A stretch of DNA of 64,000 nucleotides from Chitinophagaceae bacterium (GTDB lineage: Bacteria; Bacteroidota; Bacteroidia; Chitinophagales; Chitinophagaceae). Made by a program: the position numbers and the translations under genes. Below, in pieces: positions 1 through 8,894 of this stretch. Positions within the stretch are counted from its first letter, which is position 1; each line of letters opens with the position of its first letter. Location: contig JACSRW010000029.1 in assembly GCA_014879565.1 (NCBI GenBank), positions 124,001 to 188,000 on the forward strand. The letters are read 5' to 3'. Under the pieces are notes generated by a model. That model did no database searches. It saw only the letters and a program-made list of their open reading frames with translations, and was not told where the DNA came from.

Positions 1-201
1 TTCCATGTCCATAACCGTTACGGCGGAATTCAGCCGGATGGTATTAGCCGGGAAAGCGCTGTCTTTTACAATAATCGCCCGTTGAACTTCATAAGCAAGT
101 GTATTCTCATCCGTTTTATCTCCGGGTTTAAGGTTCAGCAGATAACTGAGTTTCTTAAAATCCTCCTGGCATAAAACCACTGGGTTTTTTGTCTGTTCCA
201 T
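1..201 (-). CDS. Rnk/GreA-GreB-like elongation factor family protein, 3' part outside window
   Basis: The first 67 codons of a minus-strand gene that runs off the left edge; the ATG is at 199-201. The translation begins MEQTKNPVVLCQEDF and reaches NTIRLNSAVTVMDME. That stretch resembles the segment of Rnk and other GreA/GreB C-terminal-domain proteins that follows the short N-terminal helices (a conserved N-S-x-V element). Proteins of this family bind RNA polymerase at the secondary channel or lack the coiled coil and act as regulators. The FKBP-like C-terminal domain would lie outside the window, so the assignment rests on a short match. The gene lies downstream of the histidine kinase gene on the same strand with a gap of about 166 bases, so co-transcription is possible but not shown. 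Confidence 0.6.
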   Translation of the reverse strand, partial: MEQTKNPVVLCQEDFKKLSYLLNLKPGDKTDENTLAYEVQRAIIVKDSAFPANTIRLNSAVTVMDME

Positions 202-367
202 AATTCAGTATTTGATAATGAAAAAAAGCAATGCACCTGCCGGCTCAGGACAGATGTCGGGAAATTGGCAAGATGATCAGATGGCAGAAAGAATGCCGCA
301 TGCTGGACAGATGTTTCTTGTGAAAAGTAAAATTACACAATAAGTCGGATACGGTTTGTTAAATCCT

Positions 368-1417
368 TTAGTCCTTTTTGGCTTCCAGCGTAAACCCAAA
401 TGTGGTGCCGACCCCTTCTGTACTGCGTACATGGATGGTCTGATTATGGGCTTCAATAATATGTTTACAGATGGCCAGCCCCAATCCGCTGCCGGTAACA
501 TCCTGACTCCGCCCGGTTTCGGTCCGGTAAAACCGCTCAAAAACCCGGGTCAGGCTTTTTTCCGGAATACCCATGCCATCATCACTGATTTCCACGAGGA
601 TATGACGTCCGTCAGTTTTATAAATACTGGCAGTAATGCTGCCTTTATTCTTTCCGTACTTCACTGAATTTTCAACAAGATTGATCAGCACCTGACGGAT
701 TTTCTCTTTATCGGCAAATACCGTAAGTGGCGACTCACAGCCTTTTTTAATCTGGCAGCTGATTTGTTTTTTATCCGCCTGTCCGGAAAGGCTTTCATAT
801 ACATCCCGGATCAGGTCCTGGATAATAAAATTCTGTTTGTATAGAATCAGTTCTCCTCTTTCCAGCCGGGAGATCTCATCCAGATCATTCAGCAGGTTAC
901 CCAGTCTTTCCACATTCTTTGCTGTTTTTTCCAGGAATTTACGGTTCACCTCAGGGTTAGCAAGTGCACCGGACAACAGGGTATCCACATAACCCTGGAT
1001 GGCAAAAACCGGGGTTTTGAATTCGTGGGAGAGATTCTGCAAAAACTCCTTACGGAACTGTTCATTACTCCTCAGCAGCTCAAGTTCCTCCTCATTCCTG
1101 CTGGCCCAGGCTTCCACATCCGCCCGTACATCATCAATACTTTTCTGAGGCAAAACATATTTGTAATAGGTTTCCTCTCTTTTGGTGGCCTTGGTTTTAT
1201 AAATAAACTTGTAAATGAGTTTGATCTTACGGTAAATGAACCGTTCCAACATGAAATAAATCAGGAAATACCCGCCAACAAAAAGAATTACCAGAGATCC
1301 AAGGGCCCACCAGATACTTCTTTCCACCGCTAAAACCAGGATACTCTCCGGGATGGCCAGTATCAAGGCCGTAAAGGCAGCGATTTGTTTCGGGGAAATA
1401 TTTTTGACAGAGAACAT
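368..1417 (-). CDS. Sensor histidine kinase, PhoR-like
   Basis: A 349-residue membrane histidine kinase. Two hydrophobic segments (about residues 12-31 and 38-57) sit at the N terminus with almost no periplasmic loop between them. A charged linker follows, then a HisKA domain with the phosphoacceptor His131 in LSHEFKTP. The HATPase_c domain shows an N box (LINLVENSVKYG, 244-255), a G1 box (DDGMGIP, 279-285) and a G2 box (GSGLGLAI, 309-316). It lies 55 bases downstream of the response regulator on the same strand, which indicates an RR-HK operon. The minimal sensor region suggests that the signal is read in the membrane or through a partner, as in PhoR-type kinases. Phosphate sensing is only inferred from family resemblance; no pst genes are present here. 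Confidence 0.93.
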   Translation of the reverse strand: MFSVKNISPKQIAAFTALILAIPESILVLAVERSIWWALGSLVILFVGGYFLIYFMLERFIYRKIKLIYKFIYKTKATKREETYYKYVLPQKSIDDVRADVEAWASRNEEELELLRSNEQFRKEFLQNLSHEFKTPVFAIQGYVDTLLSGALANPEVNRKFLEKTAKNVERLGNLLNDLDEISRLERGELILYKQNFIIQDLIRDVYESLSGQADKKQISCQIKKGCESPLTVFADKEKIRQVLINLVENSVKYGKNKGSITASIYKTDGRHILVEISDDGMGIPEKSLTRVFERFYRTETGRSQDVTGSGLGLAICKHIIEAHNQTIHVRSTEGVGTTFGFTLEAKKD

Positions 1418-1437
1418 GCGGCAAAATTACGTAGTTA

Positions 1438-1450
1438 GAAGTACGAAGTA
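1438..1450. repeat. GAAGTACGAAGTA micro-repeat between the kinase and regulator genes
   Basis: The same 13-base word as at 63948-63960, in inverted orientation, within the 55-base gap of the two-component operon. Confidence 0.6.
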
Positions 1451-1472
1451 AGGCCATAACCCCTCCTTACCC

Positions 1473-2150
1473 TCACAGTTCGAACTTATAACCGACGCCT
1501 TTCACTGTTGTAATGCAGTCTATACCCAGTTTCTGGCGGATTTTGCGGATATGTACATCAATAGTGCGGTCGCCCACGATCACATCATTTCCCCAGACCT
1601 GGTTGAGGATTTCATTGCGGAGAAAAACACGGCCGGGTTTCTGGGCCAGCAGGTGCAGGAGTTCAAATTCCTTCTTGGCAAGGATGATTTCCTCTTCCCC
1701 CACTTTAACCAGGAAACGTTCCGGATCAATAGTGAGGTTTCCGAGGGTCAGTACCCGGACTTCTGTTTTATTAAGCCGGCGGAAAAGGGCGTTTACACGA
1801 CTGATAAAGACTTTCGGGCTTACCGGTTTGCTTACATAATCATCCGCCCCGGTTTCCAGCCCCCGTATCTGGGTGCCCTCATCATTGACAGCCGTAAGAA
1901 AAATGATCAGGGTTTCTTTAAAGGCAGGCTGGGTACGTAAAATTTCACAGACTTCCACCCCCGTTTTTTTAGGCATCATCACATCCAGTACCACCAGGTC
2001 AGGCTGGTGCCTGCGGGCTTTCTCCAGGGCCTCATCCCCATCTTTGGCCGTCACCACATCGTACCCCTCGTTGGTGAGATTGTATTTCAGGATTTCAAGA
2101 ATATCCGGTTCGTCGTCCGCTATCAATACTTTCCGGTTCCTGGATTCCAT
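1473..2150 (-). CDS. Response regulator, OmpR/PhoB family
   Basis: A 225-residue two-domain regulator. The receiver domain has the acidic pair near residues 12-14 (ADDEPD), the phosphoacceptor Asp56 in VVLDVMMP, a conserved Thr in FLTA and Lys108 in YVSKP. The C-terminal winged-helix domain (about 133-225) ends in the usual RTIDVHIRKIRQKLG and TVKGVGYKFEL elements. It is the first gene of the minus-strand pair with the histidine kinase. A TAnnTTTG element (TAGGTTTG) lies 18 bases upstream of the ATG and is the likely promoter. The gene is divergent from 2411-4663. The length is normal for the family. Confidence 0.95.
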   Translation of the reverse strand: MESRNRKVLIADDEPDILEILKYNLTNEGYDVVTAKDGDEALEKARRHQPDLVVLDVMMPKKTGVEVCEILRTQPAFKETLIIFLTAVNDEGTQIRGLETGADDYVSKPVSPKVFISRVNALFRRLNKTEVRVLTLGNLTIDPERFLVKVGEEEIILAKKEFELLHLLAQKPGRVFLRNEILNQVWGNDVIVGDRTIDVHIRKIRQKLGIDCITTVKGVGYKFEL

Positions 2151-2167
2151 GTTCTAAAAAGTTTGCG

Positions 2168-2175
2168 CAAACCTA
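2168..2175 (-). promoter_or_regulatory. Bacteroidota -7 promoter element for the two-component operon
   Basis: On the minus strand this reads TAGGTTTG, an exact TAnnTTTG match, 18 bases before the response-regulator ATG. I see no clear TTG at the expected -33 position. Confidence 0.5.
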
Positions 2176-2392
2176 AAGGTAAATCGGTTTGCCCGGAAAT
2201 GAACGTTACCTGTTTACAGAGACTTAATGATAAGTTAATAAAACTACTTTAGCCTGTAATGGCAACCGATAGTCTGCCGTTGTGGTCCCGGGCCGGTAAA
2301 AGGCAGCTTTTTTAACAAGTTGGATGCCACAGAATAGCTTTACACTCAGTCATTCAGCTGTAAAGAGACTATAATCTTTGGCCCATGCTTAG

Positions 2393-2400
2393 TACCTTTG
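2393..2400 (+). promoter_or_regulatory. Bacteroidota -7 promoter element upstream of 2411
   Basis: TACCTTTG matches TAnnTTTG exactly and ends 10 bases before the ATG at 2411, so the transcript would have a very short leader. The -33 element is not obvious. Confidence 0.45.
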
Positions 2401-2410
2401 CCCTTTGACG

Positions 2411-4663
2411 ATGAGAAACCTCACCCGATTCCTTATACTACTCCTTTGTTTCCCTGCTATGCAGCAGGCAGCCGGGCAAAGCCTGTTACCGGCTGATACA
2501 CTGCGGATACCGGATTCGTATAAGCCCGAATTCCGCCGCCAGCTTAATCATGATGGGATTGATAAGGAACAAAAAACCATTCTGAGTATGGACGGGGCAG
2601 CGGATTCACTTTTCAGTCCCAGTGAAAAACCCGAGCTCAACCTGATTCTGACCCGCTCCCTGCTGCAAAAAACCGACTGGATGCAATACCGGATAGAAAC
2701 CGACAGCCTGCTGGATCACCGGCTGAAGGTTTTTTACTTATCAGGTCTCGGTAACCTGCTCCGTCACTTTCGGGAAAACTGGAGACAAACCGGTGACCGG
2801 GCGGTGAATCCCCTCCAGCTTAGCCGGATCATTGATGCGTACGAATCCTGCATGCAGGCCGAAAGAAAAGGGGAGTCCATTGCCCCGATCATTTACGAGC
2901 TTCCCTACGATGCGGGCACCAATGTCATCAACGCGGATATATTTGATAAAAACCCGGGCTACCGGCCGGCTAAAAACAGGCTGGTTCTCAAACTTTGCCA
3001 GCTTCATCCCGGGCAGGAACTTCCCATTTTACAGGCGAATCCGGATGTCCCCTTTGCCGACAGTATGATCCGGGCCATTGCGCGGAAATATCCGCGCCAG
3101 TTGTATGATTATGCCGCCGCTTCCAATAAACTCGGTACCCTGATCCGCTCTATCCGGGATGATGTGTTTATTCGGACTGTGGCCACCATGGCCCAGAGCC
3201 GCAGCGGGCAACAGTATTTTCCTTTCCTGGATAATATCGTAAACGGGCGTATGACCCTGCGGGAAATTGATGAAGCAAAGGATGACTCTCTCCTGTATTA
3301 CCGGCTGCTGGTGCGTACCCAGATGGATTATGCGGCCAGGGCCATTGATAAGGATACAGCCTATGAGTTTAAAGCGCTGACCCGCCGGCTCGAAACCAAG
3401 GCAGCCGATTTTATTAATATGATCAACGGTTTGCACAATGAACGCAATCCGGACATCCGGTTCAAAAGTATCCTGCCGATGAGTGCCCCGGAACTGTATT
3501 ACCTCGCCGTCACCTCAGACGGGGCCATTTATACCTCCAGTTTTGTGAAGGGGGTGTACCCGCAGATGATGACCAAAGCCGGCAATCGCGGTGATTCACT
3601 GCTGATGCTGATGAACTTTGACAAGTACAGGAAGTTTATCAAAATGGCCGCCGGTTTCAATACGCTGGATCATTTTCTGGCCAGTTTTGCCCGAACACCC
3701 GAACCCGACGATGAAGACCCTGCCAATGCCCTGATGCGCGCATTTGTCAACCGGCTGGAACAGTCAGCCGGACTGGAAGACGGGGTGGATGTTGCCGATT
3801 CCTATGCCAGTATTTCAGAAACCCTGCAACCCGTGGCCCGGCAGATGCTCCAGAATATTCAGGCCAATTATGAGCGGAACCTGCTCGCCGGGAATAAAAA
3901 AGGGATTGCCATTTATAATATTCTCGGTAAACTTTTCCTCAGTGCCGATTCCACCCGGCAGATAGATCTTACGCGGGAACTGGGAATCCCCCCGGTATAT
4001 GAAGTGCCATTTACCGCCCTGGAAGGAGACAGCGGACGGGTGACGGTACAGCTTTTCATATATGGTGACCGCGACGGGATCGGGGTCTTTCCCGGGCTGG
4101 TGAATATGTTCAATAATCCCAACTGGAAAATTGACCAGAGCAACAAACAATGGGTGGCCATCTCCTCCGCCAAAGGCAAGCCGGTAACCCTCTATATGAA
4201 CCGCCCGCTGCCCGAAGAAACAAATGAAGACGCCAGGGCCCAGGAGGCGCTCAACGAATACCTGGCTGAAAACCGCATAGTCCCTACGGTTACGATTAAC
4301 CGCGGACATAGCTATAATGCCCCCTATACCATTGAACAGATGTCGCAGGCCTCCAAAATTGTCTTTATGGGTTCCTGCGGCGGTTACCGGATGATCCACG
4401 ATATCCTGGCCAAAGCCCCGGATGCGCATATTATCGGCACCAAACAGATTGCCGATGCGCCGGTCAACAATCCTTTTCTCCGTTTGCTCATGGAAAAACT
4501 GCGTACCGGCAGCGATATCCGGTGGATTCCCTTCTGGGAAGAACTGGGAAGAATAGTGACCGATAAGATTTTTGAAGACTATGTTCCCCCGCATAAAAAC
4601 CTCGGTGCGCTTTTTATTAAAGCGTATACCCGGTCCATGGGACCTGAGGGCGGACAACCCTGA
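2411..4663 (+). CDS. Secreted protein of unknown function with possible clan CD-like His/Cys dyad
   Basis: A 750-residue protein. I chose the ATG at 2411 over an in-frame TTG two codons earlier. The N terminus is a signal peptide (MRNLTRFLILLLCFPAMQQAAGQ), so the protein is exported. I do not recognise a named family over the full length; the first 500 residues look mainly helical. Near the C terminus, two predicted strands each end in a small polar motif: VTINRGHSY (His633) and KIVFMGSCGGY (Cys656). Clan CD cysteine peptidases (caspase, clostripain, gingipain) have a similar layout of hydrophobic strand then His, and hydrophobic strand then Cys, usually with a wider spacing. This is only a hint. 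The gene stands alone between a divergent two-component pair and an ABC exporter that has its own promoter. Confidence 0.7.
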   Translation: MRNLTRFLILLLCFPAMQQAAGQSLLPADTLRIPDSYKPEFRRQLNHDGIDKEQKTILSMDGAADSLFSPSEKPELNLILTRSLLQKTDWMQYRIETDSLLDHRLKVFYLSGLGNLLRHFRENWRQTGDRAVNPLQLSRIIDAYESCMQAERKGESIAPIIYELPYDAGTNVINADIFDKNPGYRPAKNRLVLKLCQLHPGQELPILQANPDVPFADSMIRAIARKYPRQLYDYAAASNKLGTLIRSIRDDVFIRTVATMAQSRSGQQYFPFLDNIVNGRMTLREIDEAKDDSLLYYRLLVRTQMDYAARAIDKDTAYEFKALTRRLETKAADFINMINGLHNERNPDIRFKSILPMSAPELYYLAVTSDGAIYTSSFVKGVYPQMMTKAGNRGDSLLMLMNFDKYRKFIKMAAGFNTLDHFLASFARTPEPDDEDPANALMRAFVNRLEQSAGLEDGVDVADSYASISETLQPVARQMLQNIQANYERNLLAGNKKGIAIYNILGKLFLSADSTRQIDLTRELGIPPVYEVPFTALEGDSGRVTVQLFIYGDRDGIGVFPGLVNMFNNPNWKIDQSNKQWVAISSAKGKPVTLYMNRPLPEETNEDARAQEALNEYLAENRIVPTVTINRGHSYNAPYTIEQMSQASKIVFMGSCGGYRMIHDILAKAPDAHIIGTKQIADAPVNNPFLRLLMEKLRTGSDIRWIPFWEELGRIVTDKIFEDYVPPHKNLGALFIKAYTRSMGPEGGQP

Positions 4664-4687
4664 GTCATATTATCCGCCGTATCCGGC

Positions 4688-4695
4688 TATTTTTG
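4688..4695 (+). promoter_or_regulatory. Bacteroidota -7 promoter element for the ABC exporter
   Basis: TATTTTTG matches TAnnTTTG and lies 18 bases upstream of the GTG start at 4714, inside the 50-base gap after the preceding gene. Confidence 0.45.
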
Positions 4696-4713
4696 TGAAC
4701 TTAAGTACACCGT

Positions 4714-6480
4714 GTGAGCGCTTCCGGAAAAACATTTTTTGATTTTGCCCTGCTTCGCCGGGTTTTTGCCTATGCAAAACCCTACCGGAAATATTTCTGG
4801 CTGTCAGTAATACTGTCGGTCCTGCTGGCCCTGCTCACACCGGTCAGACCCAAACTGATTGAGTATACCGTTAATGAATATATCGCCGGCCAGCTCCCCG
4901 AAATGCTGGTCCGGATTACCCTGATCCAGATCGGACTGATCTTTTTTGAGTCAATCATGCGTTTTTCATTTTCCTATATCACGGCCCTGCTGGGCCAGTC
5001 GGTGGTAAAGGATATGCGGATCGCTACGTATAAAAAGATCATGCACCTGAACCTGTCGCAGTTTGACAAGACCCCTATCGGTACCCTGACCACCCGAACC
5101 ATCAACGATATTGAATCCATCAACGATATTTTTTCCGACGGACTGGTGCCGATTATTGCCGACCTGTTGTCGATCCTCTGTGTGCTGGGGGTAATGTTCT
5201 GGACCGACTGGCAACTGACCCTGGTGGCGCTGATACCCTTTCCGATCATGCTGATCGGTACCTGGTATTTTAAGGAAAGCATCAACCGGTCTTTTCACAA
5301 AGTACGCAATGCCGTCGCGGCCCTGAATGCTTTTGTGCAGGAGCATCTTACGGGTATGTTTGTGGTACAGGCTTTCGCCGCCGAAGAGCGGGAAATGGAG
5401 AAGTTTAAAAAAATTAACCGCAGCCACCGGGATGCCAATATCAAGGCCATTTTTGCCTATTCGGTTTTTTTCCCGCTGGTGGAAATTGTACTGGCACTGG
5501 CCATCGGCCTGATTGTGTGGTGGACTTCCAAAGAGGCCCTGCATCTGCAGGTAAGCCAGCAGGGTACTGTTATTTCCTTTATACTTTTTCTCAACCTGCT
5601 TTTCCGCCCCCTGCGGATGATCGCGGATAAATTCAATGTACTGCAGATGGGAATCATTGCCGGTGAGCGGGTATTTAAGGTGCTGGATAATCCCGACAGT
5701 ACCCCGGCCGATAAACCGGATGCTTTTTCCCCCGAAAAAGTGGCCGGGAAGATTGAATTCAGGAATGTGGTTTTTGAATACCTCCCTGCTGTACCGGTGC
5801 TGAAAGATGTGTCTTTTACCGTACAGCCGGGCGAAACCCTGGCCATTGTGGGGCATACGGGCAGCGGAAAGTCAACCATTATCAGCCTGCTCAACCGGCT
5901 TTATCATATACAGGAAGGAGAGATTCGGGTGGATGACCGCGATATACGGGATTACCGGCTGGATGCCCTGCGGAAGAATATCGGGGTGGTGCTGCAGGAT
6001 GTTTTCCTGTTCTCCGGCTCGGTGATAGATAATATTACCCTCCGCAACCCGGATATTCCAAAGGGAAAAGTGGTGGAGGCCGCCCGGCTGATTGAGATGC
6101 ATGATTTTATTGAACGGCTTCCGGGAGGCTATGATTATAATGTGATGGAAAGAGGAGCCACTTTGTCACTGGGACAAAGACAGCTCTTATCCTTTATCCG
6201 GGCCATGTTATACAACCCGTCCATCCTGATCCTGGATGAAGCCACTTCTTCTGTGGATACGGAAAGTGAGCAGCTGATCCAGCATGCCATTGATACCCTC
6301 ATCCGGGGCCGGACTTCCATCGTAATCGCGCATCGCCTTTCAACGATCCGCAAAGCCGATAAAATACTGGTGCTGGACAAGGGTGAAGTGAAGGAGACGG
6401 GCACCCACGAGGAACTGATCCGCCTGAACGGCTATTACGCCAAACTGCATGCCATGCAGTTTGCCGGTACAGAAAAATAA
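4714..6480 (+). CDS. ABC transporter, fused permease-ATPase (MsbA-like exporter)
   Basis: A 588-residue half-transporter with a GTG start. The first 320 residues form a type I exporter membrane domain with six predicted helices (for example YFWLSVILSVLLALLTPV and the pair around 155-185). The C-terminal ATPase has Walker A GHTGSGKST (from residue 380), a Q loop in VVLQDVFLF, the signature LSLGQRQ near 484, Walker B ILILDEATS near 506 and an H loop in IVIAHRLST. It would act as a homodimer in the inner membrane. Substrates of this family include lipid A and drugs; the sequence does not decide which. It is followed after 109 bases by an unrelated small gene. Confidence 0.92.
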   Translation: MSASGKTFFDFALLRRVFAYAKPYRKYFWLSVILSVLLALLTPVRPKLIEYTVNEYIAGQLPEMLVRITLIQIGLIFFESIMRFSFSYITALLGQSVVKDMRIATYKKIMHLNLSQFDKTPIGTLTTRTINDIESINDIFSDGLVPIIADLLSILCVLGVMFWTDWQLTLVALIPFPIMLIGTWYFKESINRSFHKVRNAVAALNAFVQEHLTGMFVVQAFAAEEREMEKFKKINRSHRDANIKAIFAYSVFFPLVEIVLALAIGLIVWWTSKEALHLQVSQQGTVISFILFLNLLFRPLRMIADKFNVLQMGIIAGERVFKVLDNPDSTPADKPDAFSPEKVAGKIEFRNVVFEYLPAVPVLKDVSFTVQPGETLAIVGHTGSGKSTIISLLNRLYHIQEGEIRVDDRDIRDYRLDALRKNIGVVLQDVFLFSGSVIDNITLRNPDIPKGKVVEAARLIEMHDFIERLPGGYDYNVMERGATLSLGQRQLLSFIRAMLYNPSILILDEATSSVDTESEQLIQHAIDTLIRGRTSIVIAHRLSTIRKADKILVLDKGEVKETGTHEELIRLNGYYAKLHAMQFAGTEK

Positions 6481-6589
6481 CAGAGGTTGCCCGCGAAGGA
6501 AATTCGCAGTTAAGGAGCTGTTTGTAACCTGGATCTGCAAGATGTATGCAAGCTGGATCACTGTGTGGTTTTTTCAGTAAATTGCATCA

Positions 6590-6805
6590 GTGAAAAAGTA
6601 TAGTCAGTTAAACATCGAGGAAAAAGATCAGCTGGAGACCGCTTTTCTCCGGGATCCGGACTCTTTTTACCGGAAAGCTGAAGAAGAACGGCTTCGCGAA
6701 GCGCTGACAAGATCAGATAAAGAACGGTTTCTGGTTATGACCCGGCTTATGAAAATGAATGCCCTTTTTAGTCACGCAAAGATTACTTCCGGAAAACTTT
6801 CCTAA
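6590..6805 (+). CDS. Small charged protein upstream of a nucleotidyltransferase
   Basis: A 71-residue ORF beginning with GTG (MKKYSQLNIEEKDQLETAF). It is highly charged and predicted to be helical, with no signal peptide or membrane segment. I do not recognise a family. It ends 18 bases before the nucleotidyltransferase gene and is probably co-transcribed with it. The arrangement of a short helical protein followed by a minimal nucleotidyltransferase recalls two-gene toxin-antitoxin or HEPN/MNT modules, but no HEPN RxxxxH motif can be seen in this protein. The GTG start is the only suitable start in frame. Confidence 0.6.
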   Translation: MKKYSQLNIEEKDQLETAFLRDPDSFYRKAEEERLREALTRSDKERFLVMTRLMKMNALFSHAKITSGKLS

Positions 6806-6823
6806 TTCATCACTCCAGACTAA

Positions 6824-7318
6824 ATGGATGTTTTCGACAACGATCTGCTATTCTTCTGGTCCTGCCTTAACAAGCATGGGGTCAGATATATTATGGTGGG
6901 GGGAGTGGCAACGAATTTTAACGGCTTCCAAAGGACAACTGATGATATTGACATTTGGCTGGACGACACCCCGGAGAACCGGACTTTTTTCAGGGAAGCA
7001 TACCGGGAGTACGCCGGGATAGATCTGAGCACTATTCTGACTATGCAGTTTATTCCTGGTTGGGTTGATTTTCGGCTAAACAATGGTTTCAGGCTGGATA
7101 TTCTGGTGAACATGAAAGGGCTGGAGGGGTTCAGTTTTGGAGAATGCCTGGAAAAAGCAAACCGGGCTCAAATTGATGATGTAACGGTACCCTTTCTCCA
7201 TATAAACCATCTCATTGCTAATAAAAGAGCGGTGAACAGGCCTAAGGATCAATTAGATGTGCAATATCTTGAGCAAATTAAACAACTCGGGAATCGCCCT
7301 CCGGAAGAAGCCGTATAA
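6824..7318 (+). CDS. Minimal nucleotidyltransferase-like protein (DUF6036/AbiEii-like)
   Basis: A 164-residue protein with the nucleotidyltransferase-fold signature: a GG pair at residues 26-27 in YIMVGGVATNF, then R-T-T-D-D-I-D (Asp41 and Asp43 as the DxD metal ligands), and a third acidic residue Asp92 in FRLDILV. The motif pattern places it with small stand-alone nucleotidyltransferases of the DUF6036/AbiEii/MNT type rather than with poly(A) polymerases. The catalytic residues look intact. Such proteins often serve as one half of toxin-antitoxin or phage-defence pairs, modifying a partner protein or a tRNA. Here the only partner candidate is the 71-residue gene just upstream. The next gene, atpB, has its own promoter. 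Confidence 0.8.
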   Translation: MDVFDNDLLFFWSCLNKHGVRYIMVGGVATNFNGFQRTTDDIDIWLDDTPENRTFFREAYREYAGIDLSTILTMQFIPGWVDFRLNNGFRLDILVNMKGLEGFSFGECLEKANRAQIDDVTVPFLHINHLIANKRAVNRPKDQLDVQYLEQIKQLGNRPPEEAV

Positions 7319-7355
7319 AGCCTTTTTAATTCAAGGTTTTTCACCCCCACCCCCT

Positions 7356-7363
7356 TATCTTTG
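7356..7363 (+). promoter_or_regulatory. Bacteroidota -7 promoter element of the ATP synthase operon
   Basis: TATCTTTG matches TAnnTTTG exactly and sits 20 bases upstream of the atpB ATG. Confidence 0.55.
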
Positions 7364-7383
7364 CGCCAAATTTCGCAAGAGGT

Positions 7384-8535
7384 ATGTGCACCTATCGTTT
7401 CAAATCCTTTACTGTAGCGGTTTTCAGCGTTTTTTTCCTGCTTTTTGCTATGCCCGGGCTTGCCCAGGAACACGGGCATGAAGGGCAGCCCGCTGAACAC
7501 AAGGAGGCCGCGCATGGGGAAAAGGAAAAACTGAATATCGGGGAAGTGATTTTTGAGCACGTACTGGACGGGCATGAGTACCATTTTTTTGGTGTTTCAG
7601 TACCCCTGCCGGTGATGGTCTGGTCAAAAGAAAAAGGATTTAAGGTTTTTATGTCCTCCGCCTTCCACCATGGCACACAGCCGCATGAGGGGTATATGAT
7701 TCTGACCAATCACAGTATCGCGGAAATGGGGCTGGATCCCAAGCAGTTCAAAAATGAAGAAATTTATGCGGTGGGTGCTGACGGGAAACCGGATACAGCT
7801 ATTAAAGTATATGATTTCTCTCTTACCCGGAACGTGGTGCAGATGTTCCTGGCCCTGACCCTATTTGTAGTATTGATGCTTAGTATTGCCAAACGGTACA
7901 AGAGCGGAGTGGGGGTTACCTCCGCTCCCAAAGGCTCCCAGAGTCTGCTGGAGCCGGTAATCACTTTTGTACGGGATGAAGTGGCCAAACCCAACCTGGG
8001 GCATAAATATGAGAAATACCTGCCATACCTGCTGACCGTATTTTTCTTTATTCTTATCAATAACATTTTCGGACTGATACCGGGTTCGGCCAACGTAACC
8101 GGTAATATTGCCTTCACCGCGGTACTCGGTTTAATTTCCTTTGTGGTGATTCTCTTCAGTTCCAACGGCCATTACTGGCAGCATATTTTTAATCCGCCCG
8201 GCGTGCCCCTGGGAGTTAAGTTCATCCTGGTACCGGTGGAGTTCCTGAGTGTGTTTATCAAGCCCTTTGCCCTCATTATCCGTCTTTTTGCCAATATGGT
8301 GGCCGGGCATATTATTATTATCTGTCTGATTTCTCTCATATTCATCTTCGGTCAGCTGAATCCGGCTGCGGGCTGGGGCGCTTCTCCGCTCTCCATCGGA
8401 TTCACCGTATTTATTTATCTGATTGAAGTGCTGGTGGCCTTCCTGCAGGCCTTCATCTTTACGATGCTGACGGCGGTATTTGTAGGGCAGGCATTTGAGG
8501 GCGAGCATCATGAAGAAGCGCATGCCCGCCATTAA
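7384..8535 (+). CDS. atpB: ATP synthase F0 subunit a
   Basis: Subunit a of the F1F0 ATP synthase, which forms the proton half-channels next to the c ring. At 383 residues it has the long form usual in Bacteroidota: an N-terminal signal-like segment ending AMPGLAQ, then a His-rich exported region (EHGHEGQPAEHKEAAHGEK) and about 100 further residues before the conserved membrane core. The essential arginine is in ALIIRLFANMVAGH, and the last helices carry the conserved EVLVAFLQAFIFTMLTAVF. The C-terminal tail is again His-rich (GEHHEEAHARH). It is the first gene of atpB-E-F-H-A; no atpI or atpZ lies upstream. Confidence 0.97.
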   Translation: MCTYRFKSFTVAVFSVFFLLFAMPGLAQEHGHEGQPAEHKEAAHGEKEKLNIGEVIFEHVLDGHEYHFFGVSVPLPVMVWSKEKGFKVFMSSAFHHGTQPHEGYMILTNHSIAEMGLDPKQFKNEEIYAVGADGKPDTAIKVYDFSLTRNVVQMFLALTLFVVLMLSIAKRYKSGVGVTSAPKGSQSLLEPVITFVRDEVAKPNLGHKYEKYLPYLLTVFFFILINNIFGLIPGSANVTGNIAFTAVLGLISFVVILFSSNGHYWQHIFNPPGVPLGVKFILVPVEFLSVFIKPFALIIRLFANMVAGHIIIICLISLIFIFGQLNPAAGWGASPLSIGFTVFIYLIEVLVAFLQAFIFTMLTAVFVGQAFEGEHHEEAHARH

Positions 8536-8805
<270 letters not shown>

Positions 8806-8894
8806 TACCATCTGCGAAAAAACATTACTGCATCCGAAGCACAGGGCGGAGGGTGCAGTAAACTTTAAAAAACAAAACCGGAATTAATACAGAT

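Noticed and set aside
1475-1490. GTTCGAA word as a possible tRNA T-arm
   Set aside because: It is part of the response-regulator C-terminal codons; no cloverleaf can be formed around it.
3815-4657. 280-codon open frame antisense to the 2411 gene
   Set aside because: It is a shadow of a well-supported exported protein gene, with no family match.
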